From Larix kaempferi (lineage: Eukaryota; Streptophyta; Pinopsida; Pinales; Pinaceae), in NCBI GenBank assembly GCA_027924585.1, contig BSBM01000712.1, positions 2,676,001-2,740,000 on the forward strand: a stretch of 64,000 nt of DNA, in the 5' to 3' direction. Positions 1 to 13,131 of this stretch are shown here, piece after piece. The position numbers were made by a program, and so were the translations under genes. Numbering within the stretch: position 1 is the stretch's first letter; each line of letters opens with the position of its first letter. Under the pieces are notes generated by a model. That model saw only the letters and a program-made list of their open reading frames with translations, was not told the origin of the DNA and searched no databases.

Positions 1-600
1 TCATTGGATACAATAAATCATTGGGAGTCCATGGATTGCAACCCTAGTGAGTGGATGTTCTCATTTTTTTTTGGAGGTAACAAAAGGTGTGCGACATGGT
101 TATTTCCTCTCCTCATATCTATATGGCATCATGGTTGAAGCACTTAGTAGGGATCTAGAAAAAGTGGGATAGGATGAACAACATCCTAGAGTATTTATAA
201 CACGGGGGGTTAAGTTAATCAATCATGCTTAGTTCATAAATTCTACCTTGCTTATTGGAGGAGCCTTGGTAATCATATCCAAGAAATTTAAAAAAAACAT
301 GAATCCTTCTTGCATGCCTGAGGGGGAATCGTAAATAAAGAAAAAAAAACTTTATGGTTGGAACAATCTAACAAAGTTAATTCTTGAGTTATTCCGTAGA
401 ATTTGGATTGTAACCCTTTAACCCTACAATCCAACAAGAATTTGGATTGTTACCTAATCATTCATAAGATCAAGGGTAAAATTTCTCAGTTGAGAAGCAT
501 AATGGTTCAATCCTCACAATAGGTTAACATTCATTAAATATTTTCTTTCATCTCTTCCCATTTATTTTTGTTCTAGTCTTTTTTCACCCAACAAGATTAT
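1..600. other. AT-rich stretch, no gene seen
   Basis: No open frame of note, no recognisable domain and no clear repeat. It precedes a Ty3 polymerase remnant on the + strand and may be an eroded upstream part of that element, but no reverse transcriptase motif could be read here. Confidence 0.4.
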
Positions 601-619
601 TTCAAAGCATAGGAAGGAT

Positions 620-1660
620 TATCTGAGACTTCCTTTGGAAACAAGGGAAAACATTCAATCTCATGAATTGGTTGATAATCTACTCCCTTTAATAGAGGAG
701 GTCCCCAAGACCCTAAATACCTTCAGAGGTTCCTAGGACATATAGGCTACTACAAAAAGTTTGTGAAAAAATATGGAAAAAATGCAGCTCCTTTAACTTT
801 CTTGCTAAAAAAGAATGCCTTTTTTTGGAGCAAAGAAGTTGAGTATGAATTCTCAACCTTAAAGGATTTCATATGCACTAGTCCAATATTAGCAATGCCT
901 GACTTCACTAAGACTTTTGTATTAGAATGTGATACCTTTGAAAGAGGTCATGGAACAATATTAATGCAAGAAGCATGGCCTTTGGACTTCACTAGTAAGC
1001 AGTTATGTGATCAAAATTTGAGAAAATCTACCTATGAAAAAGAGATGATGGCCATCCTTCATGCAGTTGCAATATAGTGCACATACTTAATAATAGGGAG
1101 GCATTTCTAGATTAATATTGACCATAATAGTTTAAATTATTTCTTTGAACAAAGGCTTTCATCCCTAGAGAAACGTAAGTGGGTTACTAAGATGTTGGGG
1201 TATGATTATGAGATAATATATAAGGATAGAGAGACTATAGTGGATGATGCATTGTCTAGGCAATTTGTGGAGGATGGATCCCTATTTGCATTATCCTTAC
1301 CAATTCTAGGTTGTCTCAAGTAAGTGCGTCAAGAATGGATGGTGAATGACACCATAGTGAAACTCAACCAAAGGCTTTGGGAAGAAAAAAACCCTCCTAT
1401 TGAGTATACAAGGAACCAATATACATTTAGTATAAAGTTCGCATTTTTATGGCACTGAGTTCTTATTTAAAACAATGAATCATAGAGGAGTTACATTCAT
1501 AACCTACGATGGGTCACTTGAGCTTTCATAAAACCTATGAAAGGATTCAATGCTCATTCTTTTGGGAAGGCGTGAAAAGATACGTCCAAAAAATTTTCGT
1601 ATCCTATGACACTTGCCAATGACACAAGGTAGATATGGTGAATTTGTTAGGGACCTTGTA
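620..1660 (+). mobile_element. Ty3/gypsy pol remnant (RT end, RNase H, integrase zinc domain)
   Basis: Conceptual translation in several frames gives, in order: the end of the Ty3 reverse transcriptase thumb (FRGFLGHIGYYKKFVKKYG-like, about 720-775); an RNase H domain (open 763-1077, including the YEKEMMAILHAV segment); the RNase H end with a DHNSLNYFFEQ-like stretch and VDDALSRQ (about 1110-1265); and an integrase H2C2 zinc domain with GHLSFHKTYERI, FWEGVKRYV and CDTCQ-like pieces (about 1490-1625). Stops and frame changes separate the blocks, so this is dead. No LTR could be assigned. The domain order is normal for Ty3 and it reads left to right. Confidence 0.8.
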
Positions 1661-2011
1661 GCCACTTTTGATCCGAACCCATATACAGATTGATATCTCT
1701 ACGAATTTGATTGTGGGGATTCCTAATGTTGTGAAGAAAATTTCCTAATGGCTAGGGATGACCACCAACAGGCTAAAAAGGGGGAATATGACCTCATTTT
1801 CTCTAAATTGATAGTCCGGATACACTTGAGTGTGAAGAACCTGCAACAATTAACTAATGAGAATACACGAGATAGCATAAATAACAAAACTCGGAATCGC
1901 TTTATTGATCGCAGGCCACTTCGAGGGGCCAACCTCCTTTGAGCAAGCTCAATACAAATAACTTCACGGTACCTTCATTGGCCTCAACACACACTCATAT
2001 ACTAAGTCTAT

Positions 2012-2163
2012 GCCCAATACCATGGGCCAATACCATGGGACATATAATACTACAGGATGACTTACAAAGCATATGCGTCCAATACTATGGGTCAGTACCA
2101 TGGGCTAATACAAACTATGGATCAACAAATACTACAGGACGCTTACAAAGCATATGCATCCAA
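2012..2163. repeat. Imperfect tandem duplication, 65-82 bp
   Basis: Two adjacent copies of a segment with CCAATACCATGGGCCA-like words followed by AATACTACAGG and ACTTACAAAGCATATGC. The best-matched parts are 2046-2082 and 2128-2163 (offset 82, a few substitutions and one indel). A third start of the unit follows. It is non-coding; no function is suggested. Confidence 0.7.
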
Positions 2164-3454
2164 CAACAATATACTAACAAAGTAAAGAGAAGGGTTGACA
2201 CGGGTTCCTAACATTGAGATATCACATCAACCAAGAAAACAAGTAAGTAAACATATGAGAGATATAAGAGAAAAAGGGGAGCCTATTTCCGAAGATTAGC
2301 CCTTTGTTCCTCCTGCCTTTGAATTTGGCGTGCTCTACTCCAATGGTTTGAGACCTATAAAATAAAGAAAAAGAACCTTCCTCACAAGATTTATGGCATC
2401 AATAGAAATACAAATCAAATCAAATACATTGATATAATCATAACTAAACTTGATTAAGCTATTAAAGAGACTAGTGTTTTTTAACCAACAAAGATTGAGT
2501 AATTCAATATTTAAACATGAATTTGGGAGGAAGAAAGATTATAAATTTCCATTAATAGACAGTAAAAATTATGTACATATTACTTCTCTACTATCTCGGC
2601 ACCTTTTGAAACCTTTGATTTGGTCCCTCTGCTCTCGAACCACTTGTGCTCCAAGTCCCAAAATATTTATCTTCCAAGCGTGTATAAGGGAGAAGTCATA
2701 TAAGGGAGATGGATTGAACAACAAATGAAGACTACTCTAGGATAGGGGTCACTGAGGAGAAATGGGGAATATGGGATTGGAAGAGTAGATAAATTCCTCT
2801 AGCATAACATTAAAAGGGTTTCATCTCTCGTCTTGGTTCAACATATCCTCTTTTTATGGTTGTTTGAGATAGTTAGTATGGTTACCAAATATTTTTAGGA
2901 GTTGTAATCGATGCCAACCGCCTTGAAACTACTTTATTTCATGATTTTAATATTTGTATGCATTTTTCTTGACCCACATGCCCTGTTGAAGCGAATGAGT
3001 GTGGCCACTCACCCTATAGAAGGGAAAGGAGCACGTGAACTCATGTTTTCTTGTAACTCAATGATTTCAGCTAGGAAATAATGGGATTGTCTTTTGAGGC
3101 TTATGACCATCATATAGGCTCATTTTCAAGGCTTCTTCCATGATGGTAAGTTCATTTTGATGATCGTTATTAGAAAATTATGTGTTGCTTTGGGAGATCA
3201 TCGTCACAAACATGGAAGTGCCAACTTGTGCTTATGACAGATGCCCCTTAATTTGTGAGGTCAAAATGGGAACTGATGGAAAAAATGCATTATAATTTCA
3301 AGGGAGGGAATCCAAGTAGTATCAAGTCACTAGTTCCCAAATATTGGCTCAAAAAGGTACATGCAACAGAGATGAAGGTGTCAAAAATTTATCTTCCCTA
3401 AGGAAAGCATATCCATGCTTAGATGTAATCAAACATGGCCACCAAATCAAATAT
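2164..3454. other. No gene seen
   Basis: Short chance frames only (for example 2450-2728 on +, with no recognisable similarity). No LTR ends, primer-binding site or domain could be read. Probably eroded repeat DNA. Confidence 0.4.
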
Positions 3455-3625
3455 ATTTTGGATCCATGACATATAAAGGATGAAAAATCATGGCTATGAA
3501 AAGAGTACAGAGTGGATCCATGGAGTTTACATAAAATGTTGGACCATGGCCATGACAATGTTACACAATGGATCCATGTCAAAGAGATCGTGGCCATGAA
3601 TAGATACATAATGGATTTATGTCTT
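3455..3625. repeat. Degenerate tandem repeat, about 55 bp, 3-4 units
   Basis: The word GGATCCATG recurs at about 3460, 3514 and 3570, and as GGATTTATG at 3613. Each is preceded or followed by an ATGGCCATGA-like word (3490, 3544, 3590). Spacings are 54, 56 and 43 bases. Minus-strand frames here are by-products of this repeat. Confidence 0.65.
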
Positions 3626-5882
3626 AGTATATAATAGGAGAGCAATGGTTAAAAATTGGTTCTTCAAGTAGTACCATGTGAGATAGTGTATGGCACAGTC
3701 TTGCACAACACTGGCAATAACAAAATGAGGAAATGCCATTGTTGGCCCAAGGTCTTCCATCCAAACCATTGAAAAGGTATGAGTCCTAACCATGTGAATA
3801 GAATATCTAGAGTTGAACATGGAATAAACTATTTAATTACTAGTCATTGATGTGAACCATTAAAAAACGTGAGACAACCGACCAATAATGATAATGGGTG
3901 CCAAAGTAACTAGTACATTCTAACAAGTGCTTGAATAAAGGTCTTAGAGTCGAACACTTGTAAAATATATCAAGCATTGGACATTGATGTATTCCCATTG
4001 TCAATAGAGAGGGAACTTGCCACTGATGACTACAAGCCCCAAGTTACTATATAGTCTCTAAATCCCATCCCCAGAGAAATATGTGTTGAATTCGATGGGA
4101 AGAGATATGTTTGAAGGGAGGAATTAGGGAATCCTCCATTAACCAACACGAGGAAGTATCATGAACTGATTTGACTTGAAAAGGACTTGGATAAATATTT
4201 TGCATGACATAACACTAATTACGTCTCTCGCATGTGACATATGTGAATAGTGCATAAAAATACCCTCTGAGCAATATAAATAAGGAAATATAATGACAGA
4301 AGCAAGGACTTCCACCAATGAGGAAAGTGGAATCCAAGGTACAACATGAATCCCAAAAATATGAGTAAAGGTTTTGACGTCGAACATTTGGGAAATCACT
4401 CATTCAGTGACCAATGATGAGGTGTCATCTATTGAGCACAAAGTAACCTTTCGATGATGTAAATAGGCCCGGGGTGCTACTACTCTAGGTCAAAATCTCA
4501 AAGCAATGAGTCGTCATTGATGAGACATGATCCACTAGTGAGAATTCAATGGGGACCTTCGACACTAGCATGAGTACAAGCATTGGTTATGATGATACAT
4601 ACTAAGAACATTTTGATAACAGGGGAGGTTGACATGCAAAATCAAGTAAACTAAAGAATGGTTGACAAAGGATATGACAACCTTTGAGCATTGAGCACGA
4701 CACAATAGTGACTTGGGAAGCAATTGACATAAAGGGAACAATGGTATAAATATGTAATGTAGGAAACATTAATAGATTCTCCATAATTATTGGAAGAGTA
4801 ACCAACCATAGTAGTATAAACTCTAGGATCATGGTTCAATTCTTAAGGCCATGCTAAGACCTAATTTGTTGAATAGACTCAAGACTAGTGCTTTGTTCAA
4901 GGGCGACACGAATTGCTGCCACTATATAACATATATTTAAGATCTTTTACCCCTCTTTTTTTTAATATATTTGATTTTTTCCTTTTCATATTATAAATCC
5001 TGAAAGAAAAAAAAGAATGCTTTAATACAATGTAGAAGATGAGTGTCACATGGTGTAAAACTAAGTTCCAGGCGCACGAAACAAAATGAATGTGTTGTAT
5101 GTGGACACTCATTAAGCATGTCTTCTACAATAAGGGTTTCAAAATGTGGCCACAATAGATGAAAATGCAACCATATAGGAGAATTCATAAGCTAGAAGCA
5201 ATAAATTATGAACTACAAGGAGCATTAAACTCAAAACTGTTAATTTGTTAGCAAATATGATGAGCTTTGAACTTTAAAACTTTAAGTGCAGAAATACTAA
5301 ATACGTGAATAAATGAATCATTCTATCACATGAAACATTCAGCCATAACACAAGATGTACACTAGGGAAAACCCTCAAAACAATGAGGAAAAACCCTAGC
5401 AAATTTTCAGAGTATAATTATGGTAGATAGCAGAGAATGTCTTTTACATAATAGAAGATTGCTTTCGGCACCCCAGGTGTTAGATAAGAGAGAATACTGA
5501 GCAATAGATAATAGAGATCAATTGTATCAACTTTCCATGTTCCAAACAAATTAATAACAAACAAGAATAATATCATACACAAAAGAAGCACCATGCCTTC
5601 AAGGGAGAAGAGAATTTGCTTCACATTGAATTCATCAATCCTGTATAAGATATTTATACATTCTTCACATGCATCGGCTTCTATTTTTATCTTTTGACTT
5701 CATAATGAACTCACCCTCCATATGGATGCATCAATATTGCATAATGAAGTGTGCCCCACTTCTCATGCAGTGCATTAACTCACTAAACTGACTCTTAGGA
5801 TGAACTCGCCTCTTAACTAAAAGCTTTCCCACTTAGTTATAAGGTGGCTAACTTAAGTGTCGTCATGAAAGTGTCACAACTC
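3626..5882. other. No gene seen
   Basis: Many short minus-strand frames, none with a recognisable motif. Two loosely similar passages contain a GTCGAACA-type word near a run of T and G (about 3930-3965 and 4360-4395), which may be relics of one repeat family. Nothing else could be supported. Confidence 0.4.
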
Positions 5883-6145
5883 AAGTGTCGTCTTTTAGTT
5901 TAACATAAGTGTCTTCATGCAATAACACTTAGTTAACTATATCTTCTTTGTTATCACTTAGTTAACTCTCTTAACCGATTATTTCTTGTTAACATCACTG
6001 TAGTGATCAATTCGAGTTCTCCCTTGATTTATGGAAGTGTTGTATTTTTGTTAACATAAGTGTCATCTTTTAGTTTAACTAAATTGTAATCAATGCAAAA
6101 CACTTTAGTTAACTAGTCCTTCTTTATTAACACTTAGTTAACTAT
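5883..6145. repeat. Diverged direct duplication, 175-bp offset
   Basis: The passage from 5883 (AAGTGTCGTCTTTTAGTTTA) to about 5970 recurs from 6058 (AAGTGTCATCTTTTAGTTTA) to about 6143. Both end with CACTTAGTTAACT. A GATCAATTCGAGTTCTC-type word at about 6006 also recurs near 6269. The duplication is old and non-coding. Confidence 0.65.
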
Positions 6146-7740
6146 TATTAAATAAAATCATGTTGATTGATTTACTTGTAGTGACCACTGTGAGTTATTT
6201 AATTAACTGAGGCATACATTGTGGCTTTAACTGAATCTTGACAATTTGAGTTCACTTAGTCATCTCATGATCAATTCGAATTCTCTTTTTCTCTATGCAT
6301 TTATCTTTATCTCTTATCTTTACTACATGGTCAATATGTGTTAACTTTAAATATCTATCATATCAGATTATACTCAGAATATTTGTCAGATGTTGTGATC
6401 ATATTATATTACTCTCGAACCAAATGATCATATGCTAAAGTAATTCACTCTATAGGTGGTTAGTCTCTAAAGGAGAATTAATAGCAATTGGTGACCGTGG
6501 TTAGTAATACATCACACAACATTAACGCTTCAACATGCAAAGCATCTACCTATATAATTGGAGGTCCACCCCATGGGTAACTACTATAATTGGAGGTCCA
6601 CATGAGAATTTGACTTGACACACAAGTTCTGAGCCTTGTCCAACAAGACTTTACAACATCATCAATTTGATGCATCAAAGCATTCACGTCAAGTGGAATA
6701 AATGTTTACAACTAAAGGCTTAGTCATTCTTGAGTCCAACTCAAGAATCTACTCCAAGTTCCTAAGTCCAATTCAGGATCCCTACCTCAACACATGAGGC
6801 CCAATCCTAGTTGCACAAGATTGGCTTGGATAATGACTCATGATGATGTACATTTAACAGAAATTGCAAGCAGCAATATGCAATGCAACAACGCAAATTA
6901 AAACAAAGAGTTGAGAGTCCCCCAAAAGGAATGACCATAATAAGATTAGGAAGAATACATGCGACTTCAACACAAAGTAATGGAGGAACTAAAAAATGAC
7001 TCTCGAGCCTATAAGACAAAATTTGGCACAGGCACCAAATGATAATAGAGGTACTAAGTTAGGGAACCCATGTTTGGTAGGTTGTATCATGAAAATTACG
7101 ACCTTTAATGGACAAAGGATAATGTCACAATTCCACGGGGAGGATCCTAAGGCATGACGAAATTGGTAAGGATAATATCCATGATGGAGGTAATCCTATC
7201 CTATATGTTAGTCTTGAAACACATACCTATTAAGTGGACCATTGCCGGATCATAAAAATGCTACCCAAATTGTGAGAAACCTTTCAAAAGCATGAAACAA
7301 ACTTGTAGAGTGCATTAGTAATAGTATAGACCACTTGAAAAATAATCCAAACTATATAAAAATGGATAAAAATCAACATAAATTACTTTTGCCAAATGAA
7401 AATAGTAACTTATTTACAATTACCTCTTTTACCTCTTGGAGTTCAAGTTTTCCCTAGATTTGCAAGTGGAGATTGTGGATCGCTCGGGACACCATTCGAT
7501 TAATCATCACCATTATGTTATTTCTTATCTCTCCCTCTTCATTTTGCATGGTTTAGTTTTGATTTCATTAGATTTTAGGTTTTTGGGATGCCTACAAGTT
7601 CCAAAGTGTGCCCACATAATTTTTCTGTACATTTCCAGTGTACAGGGTGCATGGCCATGCTCCTATGGCCACTAGAAGACGCATGTGGGTTCCAAAAGAT
7701 GATAAAAGTTTCCTTTGGACTCAAAAATTTTGAATTCTCT
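6146..7740. other. No gene seen
   Basis: No domain, LTR end or RNA gene recognised. The last part (about 7430-7740) leads into a decayed gene; a splice-acceptor-like TTCTCTTGCAG ends at about 7745. Confidence 0.4.
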
Positions 7741-7745
7741 TGCAG

Positions 7746-9063
7746 GATGGTAGTTATATGGAGAGAGAGGAAGCATGAAGACCTTGATAGGGAAGCTTTT
7801 GATGATACCGTAAATATAAATGCACTCCAAGCTTGTGTCTTATTGAAGTTCTATCGAGTGCCAAACATGAGGGAACAAAAGAAACTTATTCAATTGCTTG
7901 TGGGATATTGGACACTGGATCAAAATTCCTTTGTAATTGATGGTGAAGTCTTGGATGTTACAGTTGATGACATCTATTTTCTTACAGGATTGTCTCAGTG
8001 AAGCATCTCAAAAAATCTCTAAGGAACAAGGTGAAGTGAAGGTATCTTAATTGTACAAGAATACATCAACACTTATTTCACCCTAGGGACTCAAATCCCC
8101 ATCAACAACATAATTGCAAGCCTATCGTTGAAGGTTATTTTTTCTACCATCACACAAATAGTAGGTTCATTGGTGGTTCATCAAGCTTCTCGGTCCGATA
8201 TGTTTTATGGAGTTGAGTGTCTTAGGCCAATAGTGTTTGATTGGTGCATGGGGTTACTAGTAAACATTAAGGCACAACTAACAGATTACAAAATAGGAAA
8301 GCATACAAACTTCAGGTACATAATCATATTAGTATCATTCTTCATGGAGAGGCTTCCAGCAATGTGACCCCAAGTCACGCTCCCTCCTCCTGAGCCACGG
8401 CAACCCAATATGACCTAATGGATGGAGATGATGTATCGATTAGGAGGAGGTCCACTATTGAGTGACTTTGATGATGATTTCCTATAGTGATGGAGGAAAT
8501 AGATTTCCATCATCGAGGAATTTCCATAAGACAACATGGATTTTTTAGGAGACCTTGATCTAGCACTACATCCCGTCACACATTGGGGGCGCATCAGTAA
8601 GATATTTTTTGAATTTTTTAAAAATAAATGCAATTTTTTTGTATTTTTTGTAGTATTTGAAAGAAAGAGATAAACAAAATTTTGGTATGTAGGAATACTA
8701 ACACAGATTTCAACGATGCAGATGTAGGGCATGTGTGCCCAGGAGGTCATTTTTCGATTTCGACGGCATGTAGCTTATCCTAAGGAGGGGATAGAGAGGA
8801 CTCTCAAGTCGATAGAGCATAATCTTGAGGGTCTCACCCTTGGGACCCTTGCTATAAGGATTGAAGACCTCCCGGAGGTGATGCAATGGAAGGAGGTAGG
8901 AGTACCACATACATGGATTCGTCTCTTATGTCAGGTGTCCACTACCATATTGTGCTACCAGGACACTACTGGACCACATGCTTGCCATAGTTCAGATATA
9001 TGTTTTGAATTTTTTTATCCTATATATGCGTCATCAAGGACTAGGATGCCCAATTTTGTATAA
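7746..9063 (+). pseudogene. Decayed plant-mobile-domain-like gene (uncertain family)
   Basis: Three open stretches, about 7746-8001, 8053-8367 and 8731-9063, lie in the same reading frame, separated by stops and small frame changes. They read as one old protein: an ALQACVLLKFYRVPN segment, then VGYWTLDQNSFVIDG and VTVDDIYFLTGLS, then HQASRSDMFYGVECLRP and FDWCMGLLVN, then a basic block (VIFRFRRHVAYPKEG) followed by RIEDLPEVMQW. From memory the pattern resembles a plant family related to plant-mobile / aminotransferase-like domains that often sits in or beside retroelements; the family name is my inference. A splice-acceptor-like AG precedes the first block. At least five in-frame stops make it non-functional. 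A Ty3 remnant follows on the opposite strand. Confidence 0.45.
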
Positions 9064-9728
9064 TACCCTACACTTTTTGTACTTGATGTGAACTTCTATA
9101 TTAATGAAAAGACTTTCCGGCTAGCTTTATATACAAAATGTTCTTGCTCTCTTTTATTTACATATGCTTGATTATACATGAGACAAACGCCAATCCAAAA
9201 CATTGTTATCTCATGCATCCGATACAAAATTAAAACTTCTTGGAATGTGAATATATGTAATAGATTCAAAATGTTGTTCTAGAAGTCACCCCTGTAAGAA
9301 TGTTCTTAATAAAGCTGGATTACGAACTCGATATATACCATTTAATTGATACACTACCAATTGTGAGTCTAGGTGGATTGCCAAATGTTGGATCCCATGA
9401 GTGATTGTGTAAAATAGTAGAATGGTAGTTCAATCACGACACTACATTTGGCAATTTTATTAGTTGTCATACTAAGACATACTCCTCCCAAACTCACAAG
9501 ATGGCCCATGGCAGAATAAATCACCCAAGTGGAGGAAGTGAGATGTCAAGTATGATGACTAGCACTATCCACAAATCCCATAAACATAGGTGCTTCTGAC
9601 GACATCTATCAATTGAGCACAAATCACGAAGGATGATGGTCAACACGAAAATATAAAATATAAAAGAAAAATATTTTGAGCTACTTTATATCACAAGAAG
9701 TCAAAGGGAATTTCCTAGACATTGCCGC
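9064..9728. other. Possible 3' flank or LTR of the adjacent minus-strand Ty3 remnant
   Basis: This lies just beyond the integrase stop of the minus-strand Ty3 remnant, where a 3' LTR would be expected. No TG...CA ends, purine tract or second copy was found, so this is position only. No coding sequence seen. Confidence 0.25.
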
Positions 9729-10323
9729 TTAGGCGTAATACCTCTTCAAATAGATCCCATTTCTAGACCTATTGAGCACATTCCCTTTGAACTCTTCTAA
9801 CTCATAGGCTCCCTTGATCAAAACTCATCTCACAAACTAAGGGTTGAGCCACATTGAGATAAATTTACCCGACCCTAGTTCGTTGTTTTCTTGGTCATAG
9901 ATGAGTACCATGTCTCCCTCGGAGAAGTCATAGAGATGAATCGACTTATCATATTGATCCTTGACATGATTTTTAATTGCCTCGTTTGTAGTAGCGACAT
10001 CTCTTCTATGTTCATCTAATTATTCCAGGTAAACTAAGTGTTCTTTTAATTGGCTAGTGTCAAGAAAGAGCTCAATAGCTATCTTTAGGGAAGCTTTTTC
10101 ACATTTGATTGGTAACACCACTTTGAATCCATGTACAAGATAGAACAAAGTGAACCCTGTGGAAGTATTGAATGAATTCTGTTATGCCCAAAGTGTCGAA
10201 TATAGAATGATATGCAAGTTATTCTTGTTTCTGCTCATTATCCATTGCAACATGGTTTTCAAGGACCTATTGATAGCCTCTACTTGTCCATTTGCTTGAG
10301 GAGAGTATGTGGAGGAGAAATTG

Positions 10324-10632
10324 TCATAATCTAAGCTTGTTTGCTAATTCTATCATCATTTTATTTTGAAAATGAGTGCCATTACCAATGACAATATTTT
10401 TAGGAATATCAAATCTAGCAATGATTTGGTTGAATATGAAGTGTGAAGATGTCTCACCATCGCATGTAAAGGTGGGCATGGCTTCAACCCACTTGGTTAA
10501 GTAGTCCACAACCACAATTATGTACTTATGGACATTTTTCGATGTCGGGCTATAAGTTTTGTAGTCCACCCCCCATTTTGTGAAGGGTCTGACAGTGATG
10601 ACATGATCTAGTGGAGCAGAATGTGCACACAT
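10324..10632 (-). pseudogene. Ty3 integrase core fragment
   Basis: Open for 102 codons. WGVDYKTYSP carries the first catalytic Asp, followed by VVDYLTKWVEAMP. The second catalytic Asp, normally in a DNGTxF motif, is lost: the segment reads IGNGTHF. The fragment stops before the catalytic Glu. Part of the minus-strand Ty3 remnant; not functional. Confidence 0.75.
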
Positions 10633-11995
10633 ATTCTTGGTGAAAATTCAACTTGGATGGCACTTCTTTACTACTTTGATGCAATCTTTAAAGATAGAAG
10701 GCCAAAAATACCTTGCACACGGTATCTTTTGGGTTGTTTCTAACCCTGATAAGTGACTGCCACATGCTCCTCCGTGGAAATCATTCAAAATCTTCTCGAC
10801 TTCTCTATGAGTTAAACATCTACTAAGATTGAATCCACTCTTTGATGATATAAAGTGTCACCTATGATAAGATAGTGTTTTGCATGTTGACAAATACAGT
10901 GTCGGTCCTCGTGGAAGAATTGAGATGGGACCCTCTAAGTTTGGAGTTACACCAAGATATTTTCATACCAGGGGTCATTCGATTCAATGAGGAAGACATG
11001 TTCATTAAGTAACGATTCATTATCAATTGGTTCCTCACCTACTCTTGGGAGTTCTAACATAAGCTTGGAAAATTCCAAGGAGTTTTTTTACTTCGTTGAT
11101 GCAAATTCTAAATCGAACTCTTGTAAAATTACAATCCATTTATTGTATTTTCCTCCTATTATGCGTCGAGACTATATATGTTGAAATGGATTGAAATCCA
11201 CAATAATTTTAGTTTGTCTCAGAATAATGTAGTGTCGAATTCTCTAGACAACATGAGAGTTACCAATGCCAGCTTCTCAACATGTGAGTACCTCAACTCT
11301 AGTTTAGCCAAATTCTTGCTCAAATAGTAAACTATATTCTCTTGATGTAGTTCATCTTCCTGAACCAAAACCATTCCAATGGTCAATTCATACACCGCTA
11401 TATATACTAGAAAATATTTACTACAGTAGAAGGACTTAGTAGAGGGGCATGCATTAATGTCACTTTCAACATGTCAAATGATCATTGAGCATAATTATCC
11501 CAAATGAAAGGGACCCATTTCTTCAAAAGGAATATGTATCCTTTTGTAATCTCGATGTAATTGGCAATAAAGTGACACAAGAATTTAGCCTTACTTTGGA
11601 GACTCTGTAGTTGACACATGCTTTGTGGGGGATGCAACGAAACTATTGCCTCAACCTTGAATGGATCCACCAGAATTCCATGCTTGGAAACAATAAAACA
11701 AAGTAATCATCTTGATATGACACAAAATATGCACTTATGAGGATTCAAACAAATCCTATAGTAGTGACATTTGTCAAAGACTTCCCTGAGATGTTTGGGA
11801 TGGTTGGCCCTCCTTGCAAATCAGGTCTTCAAATAATCCAGGTAAGCCCCGAGGATCTTTTTAATGTCATGGAATGCATATGACATGGCTCACTAAAACG
11901 TAGCTCCATCATTCTTCAGATCGAACAACATTTTCTTGTATGCAAATGTGCCCCAAGGACATATAAATGTGGTGATCTTCAGGGAAAATTTGTAT

Positions 11996-12298
11996 CTAGT
12001 TATATCTTGAAATCACATCCATGAACAAAAAATTCTCATTTCCAGTACATTCATCAATAATTTGATCGATAAATGGGGTAGAATAATTATCCTTTGGACA
12101 TGCTATGTTCAGGTCCCTAAAGTAAATGCACACTCTAATATATCCTTGTTTCTTGTCAATGGGTACCAAGTTAGATACCCATTCAGTTAGGGGTACAAGA
12201 TAGATAAAACATGCATGGAGAAGTTTCTCCACCTCTACTTTCATGGCAATGACCTGTTTTGGATTAACTAGTTCACAATGGCAACTTTTTTCAAACAT
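11996..12298 (-). pseudogene. Ty3 reverse transcriptase N-terminal fragment
   Basis: Open for 100 codons with the fingers-palm start of a Ty3 RT: VEKLLHACFIYLV, WVSNLVPIDKKQG, RVCIYFRDLNIACPKDNY and a decayed FLFMDVISRYN (normally a DGYSGYNQ-like segment). The catalytic YxDD region to its left could not be read in frame. Confidence 0.75.
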
Positions 12299-12540
12299 GC
12301 TTGAAATTTTGGGTATGTCTTAATCTCATGTTAAACAATACTCGAATCGATCCCTAGTATTTCTTCATGGGACAAGGCAAAGATGTCACAATATTCTTTG
12401 AATAATGCAATATAGATTTCAATTTCCTCATAGGAACAATCTGCACCAATGAAGTTATTTTTTATGACACTGGGAGTTTTGGTAATATTGATCGAGATGG
12501 TTTTAGAGATGTTTGCCATGTTCCTATTGGAGGAGCTAGT

Positions 12541-12900
12541 CAGCCTAGTTGACTAGACGAGTGAAATGACCGGTTGGTCACGTTGGTCGGCCAACCCAGT
12601 CGATCAACTAGCTGAAAGTTATGGAAGTTGTAACCCCCTCTCCCTTGGATGTAAAATATATAAAAGCATGGTTATGCAAGACATTATGTATGAGTAGTGT
12701 GGTTATATGATATATATAATACAAAACTACTTATCCCTAGTTCTACCATCACTTTCTTGTCTTTACTCTCTTTATGTATGCTATCATGTGTTATATAGTG
12801 TAATGTAAGATGTACTATTTTTGCTATCTTTCGATCCAGAATCCTCTGGTAGGAACTGATTTTGGCATGCTAAAATAGTAGTGATAGGTCCGGATCCGTT
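12541..12900. mobile_element. Possible LTR fragment with TATA box (+)
   Basis: The sequence changes abruptly at about 12541 next to the Ty3 remnant. A TATATAAAAG box at 12657-12666 lies downstream of a mixed-composition region and upstream of T-rich DNA, the usual layout of a retrotransposon LTR in + orientation. No ends or mate were found, so this is tentative. Confidence 0.3.
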
Positions 12901-13005
12901 GAGTGTAACTGGAAATGGTTCTTGAATATCTAGAATGATTTCCAATTACACGAAATGGATCCGATTTGTATATGAAGAAAAATATACTTTAATAAAAAAT
13001 CCAAA

Positions 13006-13131
13006 AGTTCATCAAGCTCTTTGTAGAAAATTACAAGAATTTTGAAACAAAAGCAACAGTTCCTCAAAGCTCTTTGTTGATAATTACAAGAATTTCGAAA
13101 CAAAATCCAGAGTTCATCAAGCTCTGGAGTC
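13006..13131. repeat. 52-53 bp tandem repeat, 2.4 units
   Basis: Units begin at 13006 (AGTTCATCAAGCTC), 13058 (AGTTCCTCAAAGCTC) and 13111 (AGTTCATCAAGCTC), each followed by an ATTACAAGAATTT(T/C)GAAACAAAA-like stretch except the last partial unit. It lies about 1 kb downstream of the first PPR gene and does not occur next to the other two. Confidence 0.75.

Larger units (their letters stand above)
9729..12540 (-). mobile_element. Ty3/gypsy pol remnant, minus strand (RT to integrase end)
   Basis: Read right to left, the canonical order is present: protease-RT linker (12519-12331), reverse transcriptase (12298 to about 11700), thumb and RNase H (about 11670-11000), integrase zinc domain and core (about 10900-10300), and the integrase C-terminal domain ending with RNGIYLKRYYA and a stop at 9729-9731. 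Many stops and frame changes. No gag was seen upstream: the sequence changes character near 12541, probably a breakpoint. The smooth order suggests a single insertion decayed in place. Confidence 0.8.
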
